DNA from: Pseudomonas cyclaminis
GTDB lineage: Bacteria; Pseudomonadota; Gammaproteobacteria; Pseudomonadales; Pseudomonadaceae
Length of the DNA stretch: 50,184 bases
Assembly: GCF_015163715.1 (NCBI RefSeq)
Contig: NZ_JADDUM010000019.1
Span: forward strand, 1 to 50,184
Reading direction: 5' to 3'
Part shown: in pieces, positions 26,386 through 35,528 of the stretch
How positions within the stretch are numbered: the first letter of the stretch is position 1
How the letters are laid out: each line of letters starts with the position of its first letter
Position numbers and translations under genes: made by a program
Notes under the pieces: generated by a model
The model's database searches: none
What the model saw: the letters and a program-made list of their open reading frames with translations, nothing else
What the model was told of the DNA's origin: nothing

Positions 26386-27414
26386 CTACGCCATCTCGCC
26401 ATTGGGCGAGAAGCGTTGTGCATACTCCTTCGGGCTCACGCCAATCCGCCGCACGAAGGCTTTTCTCAGGACATCCACGCTGTGGTAGCCACTCCGCCGC
26501 GCGACCTCTTCCATAGACCGTCCACCCAGTTCAATCGAGCGACAGGCAGCTTCTATTCGTACGTCCTCGACATACTTCGCCGGCGTGGTCTGCAACTCTC
26601 GTTGGAACAAGCGGATTAACGTCCTGACGCTGGTGGAGAACTTGTCCGCGAGTATTTCTACTGTCAGGTCCGAGTGCAGGTGTTCCGCAATCCACAGGCA
26701 CAACTCATCCAGATTGGAACCAGGAACATGCTGTGATTGAAGAGCAACGCTGAACTGCGCCTGCCCGCCAGGACGCCGCAGAAAGAGGACAAGATTTTTC
26801 GCGATCTCCATAGCCACTTCATCGCCCAAATCTTCGCTGACCAACGCAAGCGCAAGATCGATGCCGGCGGAAATACCGGCTGACGTGTAGACGTTGCCGT
26901 CCTTGACCCAGATCGGATTAGGATCGACCTGCACCTGGGGGTAGCTATCGGCCAGGCTTCGCGCCATACGCCAATGAGTCGTTGCCCTGCGACCATCCAA
27001 AAGTCCTGTCTCAGCCAGAGCGAACGCCCCGACACAGATCGAACACACCCGCCGAACACTCTCGGACTTTGTTCTTATCCAATCGATAGCGGACTCGTCC
27101 ACCTGCTCCCGAGCTTTCCAGCCCGACGTCACGATCAACGTGTCAATTGCTTCGTTGTCACTACGTTCTTGGTCAAGCGTCTTGTGTGCCATCAGCGCGA
27201 TGCCCGTGCTGCTCTCCAGGTGCTCGTTGGCGCCTGCAGCGACCAGCTCGAGTAGATAGGGTGCGGTGTCACCGCGATGCAACCGATTAGCAAAGGCAAA
27301 CACCTCAGCTGGGCCGGTCACATCGAGCGAGTCCACTGGAGGCAACCCCAAAATCACCACTCGCTTTTGCTTGGCACTGATAAGCGGATGGCTTGCTTTC
27401 GTTGACTTGCTCAC
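26386..27414 (-). CDS. GlxA-family regulator 3 (DJ-1/PfpI + AraC)
   Basis: A 342-residue paralogue of regulators 1 and 4, with the same DJ-1-like domain (VVILGLPPVDSLDVTGPAEVFAFAN; elbow Cys in VCSICVGAFALAETGLLDGRRATTHW) and AraC HTH (SMEEVARRSGYHSVDVLRKAFVRRIGVSPKEYAQRF). The start is taken at GTG 27414 because GGGGAGA lies 6 nt upstream and the resulting length equals regulator 1 (342 aa). It is divergent from an HD-domain gene, with a palindrome TTGGC...GCCAA in the gap. It probably controls the HD-NmrA genes to its right. Confidence 0.87.
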   Translation of the reverse strand: MSKSTKASHPLISAKQKRVVILGLPPVDSLDVTGPAEVFAFANRLHRGDTAPYLLELVAAGANEHLESSTGIALMAHKTLDQERSDNEAIDTLIVTSGWKAREQVDESAIDWIRTKSESVRRVCSICVGAFALAETGLLDGRRATTHWRMARSLADSYPQVQVDPNPIWVKDGNVYTSAGISAGIDLALALVSEDLGDEVAMEIAKNLVLFLRRPGGQAQFSVALQSQHVPGSNLDELCLWIAEHLHSDLTVEILADKFSTSVRTLIRLFQRELQTTPAKYVEDVRIEAACRSIELGGRSMEEVARRSGYHSVDVLRKAFVRRIGVSPKEYAQRFSPNGEMA

Positions 27415-27446
27415 GGCTATCTCCCCACACATACGAGATAAGCATA

Positions 27447-27483
27447 TTGGCACAAAAAGACCGAAAATAGTCAATTACGCCAA
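27447..27483. promoter_or_regulatory. GlxA-type operator (copy 2)
   Basis: A 37-bp segment starts TTGGCACAAA, contains AAATAGTCAATT and ends GCCAA. It matches the copy before regulator 1 in both flanks and in the internal AAATAGT block. It lies 32 bp upstream of regulator 3 and about 50 bp upstream of the divergent HD gene, a good place for shared control. Confidence 0.6.
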
Positions 27484-27535
27484 GCAAAAATACCTAGACT
27501 GAACTTCAACCCGATTCAACGCTGAGGAAGCAATC

Positions 27536-28177
27536 ATGAGTACACCAATCATCATCGGTGGCTTCAGTGCTCCAGACTCTGAACTCGCCCGTAAAGCGTC
27601 TGCCCTCGTCGAGCGCGTCCACTCAAAGGCGCTTTTGCACCACGTGCACCGGACATGGTGGTTTGCCGAATTCCTGGGCCAACAACGTGGTCTGAAATAC
27701 GACCGCGAGACGGTTTACCTCGCCGCGCTTTTACACGATCTGGGACTGACAAACGAATTCTCTGCCGACCAACGCTTTGAAGTCGACGGCGCAGATGCCG
27801 CTAGCCGCTTCCTGCTTGAGAACGGTTATTCGAAGTCGAAAACTGAACTCGTGTGGGATGCAATCGCGCTTCACTCGAGTGCTGGCATCGCCGACCGCAA
27901 ACAGCCGGAGATTGCCCTCATTTACCTCGGCGCCCATGTCGACGTTATGGGGCTGAACATTGAGCAGATCACGCCTTCGCTGATCGAAGATGCCCTCGCA
28001 CTCTACCCTCGTATCGGGATGAAGGCCGCCTTTACCGAGGCAGTTGCCGAAGTCGCCCGGAAAAAACCTTTTACTGCCATCGGCACCGGGCTCGCTGACG
28101 TCGGACGTCGCCACATCCATGGTTTCGATTGCCCGAACGTGTGCGACCTGATTGATAACGCCCCCTTCGACAGCTGA
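27536..28177 (+). CDS. HD-domain protein, cyanamide-hydratase-like (1)
   Basis: A 213-residue metal-dependent HD-domain protein. Metal-site motifs are HHVHRTWWFAEF (about residue 33), AALLHDLGLT (His-Asp pair, about 68), and later His residues in WDAIALHSSAG. The H-x-x-R-T-x-x-F arrangement before the HD pair is like the cyanamide hydratase (Ddi2/Urh) branch, which adds water to H2N-CN to give urea. Substrate assignment is inference from this pattern only. AGGAAG precedes the ATG. It is followed by the NmrA-like gene in the same direction, and a longer paralogue is at 45351. Confidence 0.78.
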   Translation: MSTPIIIGGFSAPDSELARKASALVERVHSKALLHHVHRTWWFAEFLGQQRGLKYDRETVYLAALLHDLGLTNEFSADQRFEVDGADAASRFLLENGYSKSKTELVWDAIALHSSAGIADRKQPEIALIYLGAHVDVMGLNIEQITPSLIEDALALYPRIGMKAAFTEAVAEVARKKPFTAIGTGLADVGRRHIHGFDCPNVCDLIDNAPFDS

Positions 28178-28286
28178 CAAACGACGTTGCGCAGCAGAAC
28201 GCTCTACGACACTTCAGTCTTGATAAGACCTGACGCAGTGTCCTCCGCCGAGCAACGTGCGTATCACCAACACCGGAGAATTTATC

Positions 28287-29168
28287 ATGCAGCAACGTAA
28301 GTATCTCGTCACCGGGGCCACCGGGAAAACAGGCGTGTATACCATTCGTTATCTCCTCAACGGAGGGCACGCGGTACGAGCTTTCGTTCACAAAGAAGAC
28401 GAACGTAGCGAAGCACTAAAGAATGAGGGCGCCGAAATATTTGTTGGCGATCTCTTGGAGCATGACGACATCATCCGGGCGATGGATGGGATCACAGGTG
28501 CTTATTTGTGTTACCCCGTTCGGCCAGGCTACATCCAGGCGACTGCCTACTTTGCAGATGCTGCTAAACGAGCGGGCGTCGAGGTCGTCGTGGAAATGTC
28601 GCAGATTTCTGCTCGTGAAGACTCGTTGAGCCACGCGGCCCGCGACCATTGGATTGCCGAGCGCATTTTCGACTGGTCTGGTGTGCCGACCGTCCATATC
28701 CGCCCGACGTTCTTTGCTGAATGGCTGATCTTCCCGTGGGTCCTTGATCAGATCGTTAAAGAAGACAAGATCACGCTGCCATATGGTGGTGGAAGACACG
28801 CGCCGATTGCCGCTGAAGATCAAGCTCGATTTATCGCCACCGTTCTCACGCAGCCTTCTGGTCATATCGGAAAGACCTACCCACTTTATGGCCCGGTCGA
28901 ACTGGACCACGAAGAAATTGCCGATGAGATCAGCAGCGTTGTAGGCCGAACTATCACCTACAGCCCATCGACCATCGAAGAATATAGCAAGCACTTGGAG
29001 ACCTACAATCTGCCGGACTTTTTGATCCAGCATTTCCTTGCCGTTGCTATCGACTACCAGAACGGAATTTTTGCTGGTGAAGATGGAGTGATTGGCGAGG
29101 TAACGGGTCAGCCTCCACAAACAGTTAGCGACTTCGTTCGTGCTAATAAAAAAGCATTTGAGTCGTGA
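28287..29168 (+). CDS. NmrA-like NAD(P)-binding oxidoreductase (1)
   Basis: A 293-residue atypical short-chain dehydrogenase of the NmrA/azoreductase-like type. The Rossmann loop is VTGATGKTGVYTIRYLL at the N-terminus. The MSQISAREDSLSHAARDHWIAERIFDWSGVPTVHIRPTFFAEWL region (about 110-155) and the GGRHAPIAAEDQARFIA segment are typical. The catalytic Tyr of classical SDRs is absent, so a reductase or redox-sensor role is possible. It shares length (293 aa) and many motifs with the gene at 43926. GGAG precedes ATG 28287. It follows the HD gene by about 110 bp and ends in a terminator hairpin. Confidence 0.85.
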   Translation: MQQRKYLVTGATGKTGVYTIRYLLNGGHAVRAFVHKEDERSEALKNEGAEIFVGDLLEHDDIIRAMDGITGAYLCYPVRPGYIQATAYFADAAKRAGVEVVVEMSQISAREDSLSHAARDHWIAERIFDWSGVPTVHIRPTFFAEWLIFPWVLDQIVKEDKITLPYGGGRHAPIAAEDQARFIATVLTQPSGHIGKTYPLYGPVELDHEEIADEISSVVGRTITYSPSTIEEYSKHLETYNLPDFLIQHFLAVAIDYQNGIFAGEDGVIGEVTGQPPQTVSDFVRANKKAFES

Positions 29169-29176
29169 TTTTTTTT

Positions 29177-29220
29177 GGCGCATGCGTTGGGTGTTTGTTG
29201 TCTTCGCATGCTCCATTTTT
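29177..29220 (+). terminator. probable terminator after the HD-NmrA unit
   Basis: GCATGCG pairs perfectly with CGCATGC across an 18-nt loop, with two further outer G-C pairs, and is followed by ATTTTT. It lies 8 nt past the NmrA stop. Confidence 0.55.
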
Positions 29221-29376
29221 AACTCTTGGATTGACTGGGTGCAGGCGTCATCTGACTGGCTGCCGGCTGTATTTCACTTCCTGCGGCCAAACTAAATCAG
29301 GTAAGCGTAAACATTTTCATTAAGGTTTTTTCGACGAAAAAATCCCTAACCACAACTCTCCACAGAGGTACCTGCA

Positions 29377-30138
29377 ATGAAAATCAGTGGCAATACTATA
29401 TTTATTACAGGAGCAACTTCTGGCATTGGACGCGGGCTTGCCGAGGCCTTTCACAGTAAAGGAAACAAGGTAATTATCGGCGGCCGCCGCAAGGCACTGC
29501 TGGATGAAATCACCCAAGCCAACCCTGGTATAGATTCGGTAGAAATCGACGTGAGTAACCCGGCGGAGATCGCCAGCGTCGCGGCAGATCTCATCCATAA
29601 GTACCCGGAATTGAATGTCGTCATCAATAACGCCGGCATCATGCCGTTCGACGATGTAACGGGCCCGCTCGACGATGCACAATCCACTTACCTGGTAGAC
29701 ACGAACCTGCTGGCACCGGTACGTATCAGTGGCGCGTTCATCGAACACCTGAAACGCCAACCACTGGCGTACATCATCAACAATAGCTCCACGGCTGCTT
29801 TTATTCCGATGGCAATGTTCGCGCTCTATTCCGCGACCAAAGCCGCCATCCACTCTTATTCGCTTTCCCAACGCTTCGCGTTGCGCAACACCAGCGTGCA
29901 CGTCCTGGAAATTGCGCCACCTTGGGTTGATACCGACCTCGTTTATAAAAGCGGTGACGAACGCGCCTTGCAACTGGAGCCCTTCATCGAGCAAACGATG
30001 GCGTTGCTGGAGACTGCGACAACCGAGGTCGTCGTTGATGCTGGCCGCCAACTGCGCAATAGCGCAGGCCCGGGCGAACACGATGTCGTGAACTATCTCA
30101 ACCAAATGTTCATTGACCATCCACTTCCGAAACCTTGA
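29377..30138 (+). CDS. SDR family oxidoreductase (DltE-like)
   Basis: A 253-residue classical short-chain dehydrogenase. The cofactor loop is TGATSGIGRGLAEAF (about residues 10-24), with NNAGIMPFDD at about 86, and the catalytic pair is YSATKAAIHSYS (Tyr-x-x-x-Lys, about 150). An Arg-rich turn after the second strand (GGRRKAL) suggests NADP(H) use. The family reduces carbonyl groups or oxidises alcohols; the substrate is unknown. AGAGG lies before the ATG. It lies about 80 bp before the OYE-type reductase gene, so the two probably form a transcription unit aimed at reactive carbonyl compounds; this is inference from context. Confidence 0.87.
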   Translation: MKISGNTIFITGATSGIGRGLAEAFHSKGNKVIIGGRRKALLDEITQANPGIDSVEIDVSNPAEIASVAADLIHKYPELNVVINNAGIMPFDDVTGPLDDAQSTYLVDTNLLAPVRISGAFIEHLKRQPLAYIINNSSTAAFIPMAMFALYSATKAAIHSYSLSQRFALRNTSVHVLEIAPPWVDTDLVYKSGDERALQLEPFIEQTMALLETATTEVVVDAGRQLRNSAGPGEHDVVNYLNQMFIDHPLPKP

Positions 30139-30217
30139 CCTCGGGTCGGCAGGCCATCAAGCCATCGATGGCCTGCTGATTGCGCCAACTTCAACATTCC
30201 ACGCGGGAAATTTTACC

Positions 30218-31339
30218 TTGAGTCTTTTTAACGATTTCAAACTGGGCGACCTGGTTCTGAAGAACCGCTTCGTCATGGGCCCGATGACACGCTCCCGTGC
30301 TTTTCAAGACATCGCCACTGAACAAACGGCGCTGTACTACACCCAACGCGCAACAGCTGGCTTGATAGTTACCGAAGGTACGCCTATCTCGCGAGAGGGC
30401 CAGGGCTACCTGTTCAACCCAGGCATTTACACGCCAGAGCAAATTGCTGGCTGGAAACTCGCCACTGATTCGGTGCACAGCGTCGGCGGCAAGATTTTCG
30501 CCCAGTTGTGGCATGTGGGTCGCGTCTCCCACACCTCGCTTCAAATCGACGGTGCCGCCCCTGTCAGCGCAACCGGGAAGGCTGCAAATGGCGCTACAGC
30601 CTACGCCTACACCGAGAATGGTGAGCCAGGTTTTATGCCGACATCCACGCCCCGTCCCTTAGCGACCGACGAAGTACGCCGCGTGGTCGAAGACTTCGCC
30701 CAGGCCGCTGCTAATGCCATAGAAGCTTGCTTCGATGGTGTTGAGCTGCATGGCGCCAACGGCTATCTGCTCGAGCAGTTCATCAACCCGATGGTCAACG
30801 ACCGGACCGATCACTACGGCTCGCAGAACCTGGAAAACCGCCTGCGTTTTGTTTTCGAAGTGGTGGACGCTGTGTGCGAGCGCATCGGCGCAGATCGTGT
30901 GGGCATCCGTATTTCGCCTTACGGTCAGTTGATGGACATGCCGCTCTACCCGGAAATCGACGAAACCTACATGGCCCTCTGCGCGGGTCTGGGCGAGCGA
31001 AATATTGCCTACGTTCACGTCATGGATCAAACACACTTTTTCCTGGCAGCTGAGAATTCGATAGCCCGCGAGGATGCATTGAAGGCACTCCTACGCAGCT
31101 GCCGCAAAGGCCTGAACACGACCGCATTGATCCTGGCTGGAAACATGACACTGGAGCGTGCCCGCGAATTGGTCGAAGCCGATCTGATCGACTTGCCGGC
31201 GTTCGGCCAACCCTTTATCTCCAATCCCGACCTGGTGGCGCGACTGCAAAATGGCTGGCCGCTGACGCCGCCGGATCGTGACACCTACTATCAGGGCGAA
31301 GCCGAAGGCTATATCGACTACCCGCCGTACGCGGGATAG
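30218..31339 (+). CDS. alkene reductase of the old yellow enzyme family (NemA-like)
   Basis: An FMN-dependent ene-reductase of about 373 residues. Motifs are LVLKNRFVMGPMTRSRA, FAQLWHVGRVSH, VELHGANGYLLEQFINP (the His-x-x-Asn substrate pair), DRTDHYG with ENRLRF, and a C-terminal phosphate-binding AGNMT...FGQPFISNPDL. These enzymes reduce activated C=C bonds in electrophiles such as N-ethylmaleimide and nitro compounds. A TTG start at 30218 (GGGA upstream) gives the family's usual length. A longer frame beginning at 30113 would overlap the SDR end and adds an unrelated leader. Confidence 0.9.
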   Translation: MSLFNDFKLGDLVLKNRFVMGPMTRSRAFQDIATEQTALYYTQRATAGLIVTEGTPISREGQGYLFNPGIYTPEQIAGWKLATDSVHSVGGKIFAQLWHVGRVSHTSLQIDGAAPVSATGKAANGATAYAYTENGEPGFMPTSTPRPLATDEVRRVVEDFAQAAANAIEACFDGVELHGANGYLLEQFINPMVNDRTDHYGSQNLENRLRFVFEVVDAVCERIGADRVGIRISPYGQLMDMPLYPEIDETYMALCAGLGERNIAYVHVMDQTHFFLAAENSIAREDALKALLRSCRKGLNTTALILAGNMTLERARELVEADLIDLPAFGQPFISNPDLVARLQNGWPLTPPDRDTYYQGEAEGYIDYPPYAG

Positions 31340-31441
31340 GTTACCGCTTGGATGATTGCCCCCCCAGACCAGAGTAGGCGGCGAAACCTGCTCACTTTGG
31401 CTAGGGGCATTGCGTATCGCGTTAATGGATAGGTGAGCCCA

Positions 31442-32849
31442 ATGTCTGAACAAACCCTGGCTGTACACTCCCCTTACGATGGCACTGTCATTGGCAAAGT
31501 GGAGGTCTCTACCCTGGCAGATGTGGAGCAGGCGCTGGCTGTCGCGCATAGTATTTTCCGCGACCGTAACCAGTGGCTGTCAAAGCCAAAGCGCATAGAA
31601 ATCCTGCACCGCGCCGCCGAGTTGATCAGTACGCGCAAGGTACAGATTGCGACCCAGGCCGCCAACGAAGGCGGCAAACCGTTGAAGGACTCCGTCACTG
31701 AAGTAGAGCGCGGCATCGACGGTATCCTCAACTGCATCGAAGTACTTCGCACTGAAGCCGGTCATGTTGTCCCCATGGGCTTAAACGCTACTTCCGCAAA
31801 TCGTGTGGCGTTCACCCAATATGAACCTATCGGCGTAGTCGCCGCGGTCTCGGCGTTCAACCATCCGTTCAATTTGATTGTGCACCAGGTGATACCGGCC
31901 ATTGCTGTCAGCGCGCCAGTGATCGTAAAACCCGCAGCCAACACTCCGCTCAGTTGCCAGACCCTGCTCGATATTTTGGCTGAAGCTGGCCTGCCAAAAG
32001 GCTGGGCTCAAATGGTGCTGCCAACTGAAAACGCTATTACCGGCAAGTTGGTTTCTGACCCGCGAGTAGGTTTTTTTTAGCTTCATTGGGTCCGCTGCCG
32101 TCGGTTGGATGTTGCGTTCGACCCTTGCCCCAGGCACTCGTTGTGCTTTGGAGCACGGCGGCGTGGCGCCGGTGATCGTCGCTGCCGACGCTGACCTTGA
32201 CGACGCCCTGCCACGTATCGCCCGCGGCGGTTTCTGGCACGCCGGACAGGCATGCGTCAGTGTGCAGCGAGTTTTCTGTCACCGCAGCATCGCCACACAG
32301 GTCGCGGTGCGTCTAGGCCATATAGGTAATGCTTTGATGGTCGGTGATCCAGCTAGCATCCATACCGACGTCGGCCCACTGATCGCCGAACGCGAAGTTG
32401 AGCGAGTTGGCCAATGGGTCGATGAGGCCATTGCCGGTGGTGCACGCTTGATCACAGGCGGTAGTTCGCTGAGTCACAACTGTTATGCGCCCACGGTGTT
32501 GTTAAATCCGCCGATTAACTCGAATGTGATGCAGAAAGAAGTGTTCGGACCGGTGATCGCGGTGTACGGCTACGAAGACCTCGCAGATGTAATTAAGCTG
32601 GCTAACGCCCTGCCGTTTGCCTTTCAGGCCGCAGTGTTCACCCAGGATCTGGACACCGCCATGCAGTGTTACCAGAACCTTGACGCTACTGCCGTCATGA
32701 TCAATGAGAACACACTGTTCCGAGTGGACTGGATGCCGTTCGCCGGAGCGCGGTTGTCCGGTCATGGCGTAGGTGGGATCCCGCACACCATGAAGGAAAT
32801 GCAAGTCGAGAAGATGATGGTCTGGCGCTCTCGGGCAGTACTCGGTTGA
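31442..32849 (+). pseudogene. aldehyde dehydrogenase broken by +1 frameshift in a T8 run
   Basis: An NAD(P)-dependent aldehyde dehydrogenase of about 470 residues, split into two frames. The first (from ATG 31442) runs through AFNHPFNLIVHQV and VIVKPAANTPLSCQ and ends at DPRVGFF. The second continues SFIGSAAVGW..., including the catalytic Cys in HAGQACVSVQ and KEVFGPVIAVYGY. The break lies in eight T residues at 32071-32078; seven would restore the frame exactly. Slippage during replication, or a sequencing error, are both possible; programmed frameshifting seems unlikely. Everything else looks complete. The enzyme would oxidise aldehydes to acids. Confidence 0.85.
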
Positions 32850-32927
32850 AAGCATGATGCTTGGCCAGACAAGCTTCTGGCCGAGATTCCCACCGCATAA
32901 AACTTCCATAGGCGCGAGGTACTCGCC

Positions 32928-33524
32928 ATGAGCCAAAGACTGAATAGAATCAAAGGTATTTTGGCTGCAGAAGCCAAGGCTATCAGCAGTGTTGAAATCG
33001 ACGATCGTTACGACCAAGCCATTGAACTGATGAAAACCTGTGAGGGAAAACTGATCATCACCGGCATCGGCAAAGCGGGGTTTATCGCTAAGAAATTCGC
33101 GGCGACGCTTTGTTCAACGGGAACCCCTGCTGTCTACATTCATCCCGCAGAGGCCGCTCATGGTGATCTCGGCGTCATCGAGAAAAATGACCTGATTTTT
33201 GCGTTTTCTACCAGTGGGAAAACTCGAGAAGTCATTGAACTGATTAAGTTCAGCCGGCACCTTACTTCCGGGAAAGTTATCGCTATCACTTCTCATCCAG
33301 AAAGTGAACTCAGGGACAACGCTGATCTGGTTCTCGATATGGGAATTATAGAAGAACCCTGCTACTTGGGCTTGACTCCAAGCGCGAGCATCGCAGTCAT
33401 GAGCGCGATTAGTGACGCTATTACTCTAACGCTGATGGAGGAAAAAGGAATCACGCGCCACGATTATGGTATTCGCCATCATGGTGGTTACCTAGGCCAT
33501 AAGGCCAGGCTGGACAATGAATAA
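32928..33524 (+). CDS. SIS-domain sugar-phosphate isomerase-like protein (KpsF/GutQ type)
   Basis: A 198-residue single SIS-domain protein. It resembles the N-terminal part of KdsD/GutQ arabinose-5-phosphate isomerases: LIITGIGKAGFIAKKFAATLCSTGTPAVYIHPAEAAHGDLGVIEKNDLIFAFSTSGKTREVIEL. The two CBS domains of KdsD are absent. The C-terminus (ITRHDYGIRHHGGYLGHKARL) is histidine-rich, much like stand-alone KpsF/GutQ-like proteins. The function is probably aldose/ketose phosphate isomerisation, with the sugar unknown. GCGAGG precedes the ATG. It sits between the broken ALDH and the deleted mexT-like gene. Confidence 0.82.
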   Translation: MSQRLNRIKGILAAEAKAISSVEIDDRYDQAIELMKTCEGKLIITGIGKAGFIAKKFAATLCSTGTPAVYIHPAEAAHGDLGVIEKNDLIFAFSTSGKTREVIELIKFSRHLTSGKVIAITSHPESELRDNADLVLDMGIIEEPCYLGLTPSASIAVMSAISDAITLTLMEEKGITRHDYGIRHHGGYLGHKARLDNE

Positions 33525-33546
33525 AAACTTAAAGCGACCGTAACCA

Positions 33547-34158
33547 ATGAATCGTAGCAATCTGTACGGTATCGATTTTAATTTGTTAGTCATTTTTGAG
33601 ACGCTGTTTCAAGAGCGGAGTATGGCTGGTACCGCGGAGAAGCTGTCGCTAAAACAACCGGCTGTCAATGCAGCGCTGAAGCGCTTACGCACACTGCTTG
33701 ACGACCCCTTGTTTGAGTACATTGGGCGGAAGATGGAGCCCACAGCCATGGCAATACGCGCTGCACATATGCTTACCCCAGCTCTGGATTCAGTCTGTAC
33801 TGCAGTGAGTGCGATGAGCAACGTTAAGCCAATGATCAGCCCTGTTGAGTTTCACATCGGTGTCAATCTTGACATTGCACCCGCTCCGCTCTCTACGTTG
33901 ACCAAGAGAATCACGTCAGCAATGCCTGGTGTAGGGTTAGTCATACGGTATACAAATACCGAACAAATGTCTGAGATGTTAATGTCTGGCGACATTTCAG
34001 TGGGTGTAGGCCACGCACCCAATTTAGCGCCTGAACTACAGAAAACCGCACTCGGAAAAACTGCTATCTGTCTTGTTTGGCGCCGCGCAGATGAATCTGA
34101 TCCGGCCGAGGTCTGGCTTCGAAGTGAACTATTGAAATGTTTCAACGAGAAAACCTAA
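33547..34158 (+). pseudogene. mexT-like LysR regulator with a central deletion
   Basis: A 203-residue open frame. Its N-terminus (MNRSNLYGIDFNLLVIFETLF; HTH AEKLSLKQPAVNAALKRLRTLLDDPLFEY) is MexT-like and similar to the fragment at 20536. The effector domain starts normally (VEFHIGVNLDIAPAPLSTL...DISVGVGHAPNLAPEL), then jumps to a C-terminal end (ICLVWRRADESDPAEVWLRSELLKCF) that in full-length MexT lies about 100 residues later. The deletion is in frame, so a stable shortened protein is possible. Activity as an activator is doubtful. Confidence 0.75.
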
Positions 34159-34193
34159 ACCCCATAGCCCTTACGAGATCAGAAAAGGAACGG

Positions 34194-34424
34194 ATGGCCA
34201 ATGTCGATCTCAAGATGATCACAGCACTGCACACGTTTACTCGCTCGTTCAACATGATTGGCGGACCATCGGTAACATTGTCTTGTGGCGTGGGTGAAAG
34301 CACGACTCCTATTGTGTTTCAGCTGGTAGGAGCGCAATTTTCCGAGGACAGGCTACTGAATCTTGGCCACGTGTTTCAGCAGAGTACCGAATGGCATCGC
34401 CGTCGCCCCGACCTCGCATCCTGA
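34194..34424 (+). pseudogene. amidase 3' remnant
   Basis: About 75 residues match the C-terminal tail of amidase-signature enzymes: FTRSFNMIGGPSVTLSCGVGESTTPIVFQLVGAQFSEDRLLNLGHVFQQSTEWH corresponds to the usual N-x-x-G-x-P-x-x-x-x-P-x-G...G-x-P-x-x-x-Q-x-x-G...E...L-x-x-A-x-x-x-E pattern. The Ser-cis-Ser-Lys catalytic core, which lies upstream in this family, is absent. It is a leftover of a once-longer gene between the deleted mexT-like gene and the GST gene. Confidence 0.6.
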
Positions 34425-34466
34425 GGCAGCGCGTGCCTAACCAAATCCCGCGCGAGGGAGTGTCTG

Positions 34467-35087
34467 ATGAACGCTGTTATAGAGCTGTACGGCGCCCAAA
34501 CCGGCAACAGCCTGAGGGCTGCAATCGCCTTGGAGGAAGCAGGTGTGCCGTACACGGCACGCCTATTGAATCTGCGGGCACTTGAGCACCGCGACCCGGC
34601 GTACCTGGCGCTCAATCCCGCTGGAAAAGTCCCGACTCTGGTTGATAACACATCAGTACCGGCACGGATCATCAATCAATCAAACGCAATCATTCAGTTC
34701 GCCGACGCTAGTGCTCCCGGCCGGCTAGCCCCCGCACAACTTGGATCGGAACGTGATCGGGTTTTTGATCGGTATTTCTTTTTCGTGACTGACGTCATTG
34801 CGCCTAGCCACGCAGCTTTCTTCTTGCGCCAAACTGGACTTGACGATGCAGCTGCAAAGATCGAGCGGCTTGTCATCGAGCAACTGGTCTATTCGGAAAG
34901 TTTTCTTACCGACGCCTTCATGGCTGGCGATCATTTCTCCATGGCAGATATCTCAGCGTTCACCATTGCTGCATCAGTACGTGACAAATTGAACTGGGCA
35001 ACGCTGCCTCGCTTATCGCGGTGGTTCAATGCAGTCGATGCTAGACCTGCCGTACAACGGGGAATAAGAGCTTTCGAGAAGCCGTAG
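34467..35087 (+). CDS. glutathione S-transferase family protein
   Basis: A 206-residue GST-fold protein. The N-terminal thioredoxin-like domain has IELYGAQTGNSLRAAIALEEAGVPYTARLLNL, and the cis-proline and substrate-binding segment is LNPAGKVPTLVD followed by INQSNAIIQFAD (Ser-rich glutathione gamma-glutamyl site). The helical C-terminal domain includes HFSMADISAFTIAASVRDKLNWATLPRLSRWFNAVDARPAVQRG. These enzymes conjugate glutathione to electrophiles or act as peroxidases. AGGGAG precedes the ATG. It fits the detoxification context. The substrate is unknown. Confidence 0.88.
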   Translation: MNAVIELYGAQTGNSLRAAIALEEAGVPYTARLLNLRALEHRDPAYLALNPAGKVPTLVDNTSVPARIINQSNAIIQFADASAPGRLAPAQLGSERDRVFDRYFFFVTDVIAPSHAAFFLRQTGLDDAAAKIERLVIEQLVYSESFLTDAFMAGDHFSMADISAFTIAASVRDKLNWATLPRLSRWFNAVDARPAVQRGIRAFEKP

Positions 35088-35528
35088 TCGCAATCTTGGG
35101 GAGCACTCCGACAACCAGATTCTCGGCCCACGTGCAAACTCTAAATTTGGCCGGCTATCGCGACTTTCGCAGCAGGATTGTTGCGCGAGATACTGCTGAG
35201 CTATCTACCCGCGTTCTTTACAGGCTGCGTACTTTGCTTGATCGCCGCTATTGGCATATTGACGGTCAGACAGAAGGAAAAGAAAGCTGCATTAGTCCAG
35301 AACGCGTGATGAATCATGCCTATGACTCCGAGGGAACTATAGGCTTGGACGGAGGCTGTCGTTCACGGAAGCAGAATGTGTGGAAGTTTAGGGTGACCGG
35401 TCGGAAGTCGTCCGGATCGACGTCGCCATAGAACCCAGCATATCGGCCGATGATTTTCTCCAGCCTGCTCGGTTCATGCCTCAGAAGGTAGGTTTGGGGG
35501 TATTGCTTGTCGGTGCTGGAGGCCAATA
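35088..35528. other. 441-bp spacer, no clear gene
   Basis: Frames on both strands are open but without family motifs. On the minus strand a ~70-residue stretch (HEPSRLEKIIGRYAGFYGDVDPDDFRPVTLNFH) has natural-looking composition and may be the remnant of a protein gene, but I do not recognise it and see no ribosome-binding site. No strong hairpin is seen. Confidence 0.3.

Noticed and set aside
30113..30217. Longer start (TTG 30113) for the OYE reductase
   Set aside because: It would overlap the SDR gene by 26 nt and add a leader unlike any OYE protein; the start near 30218 gives the usual length.
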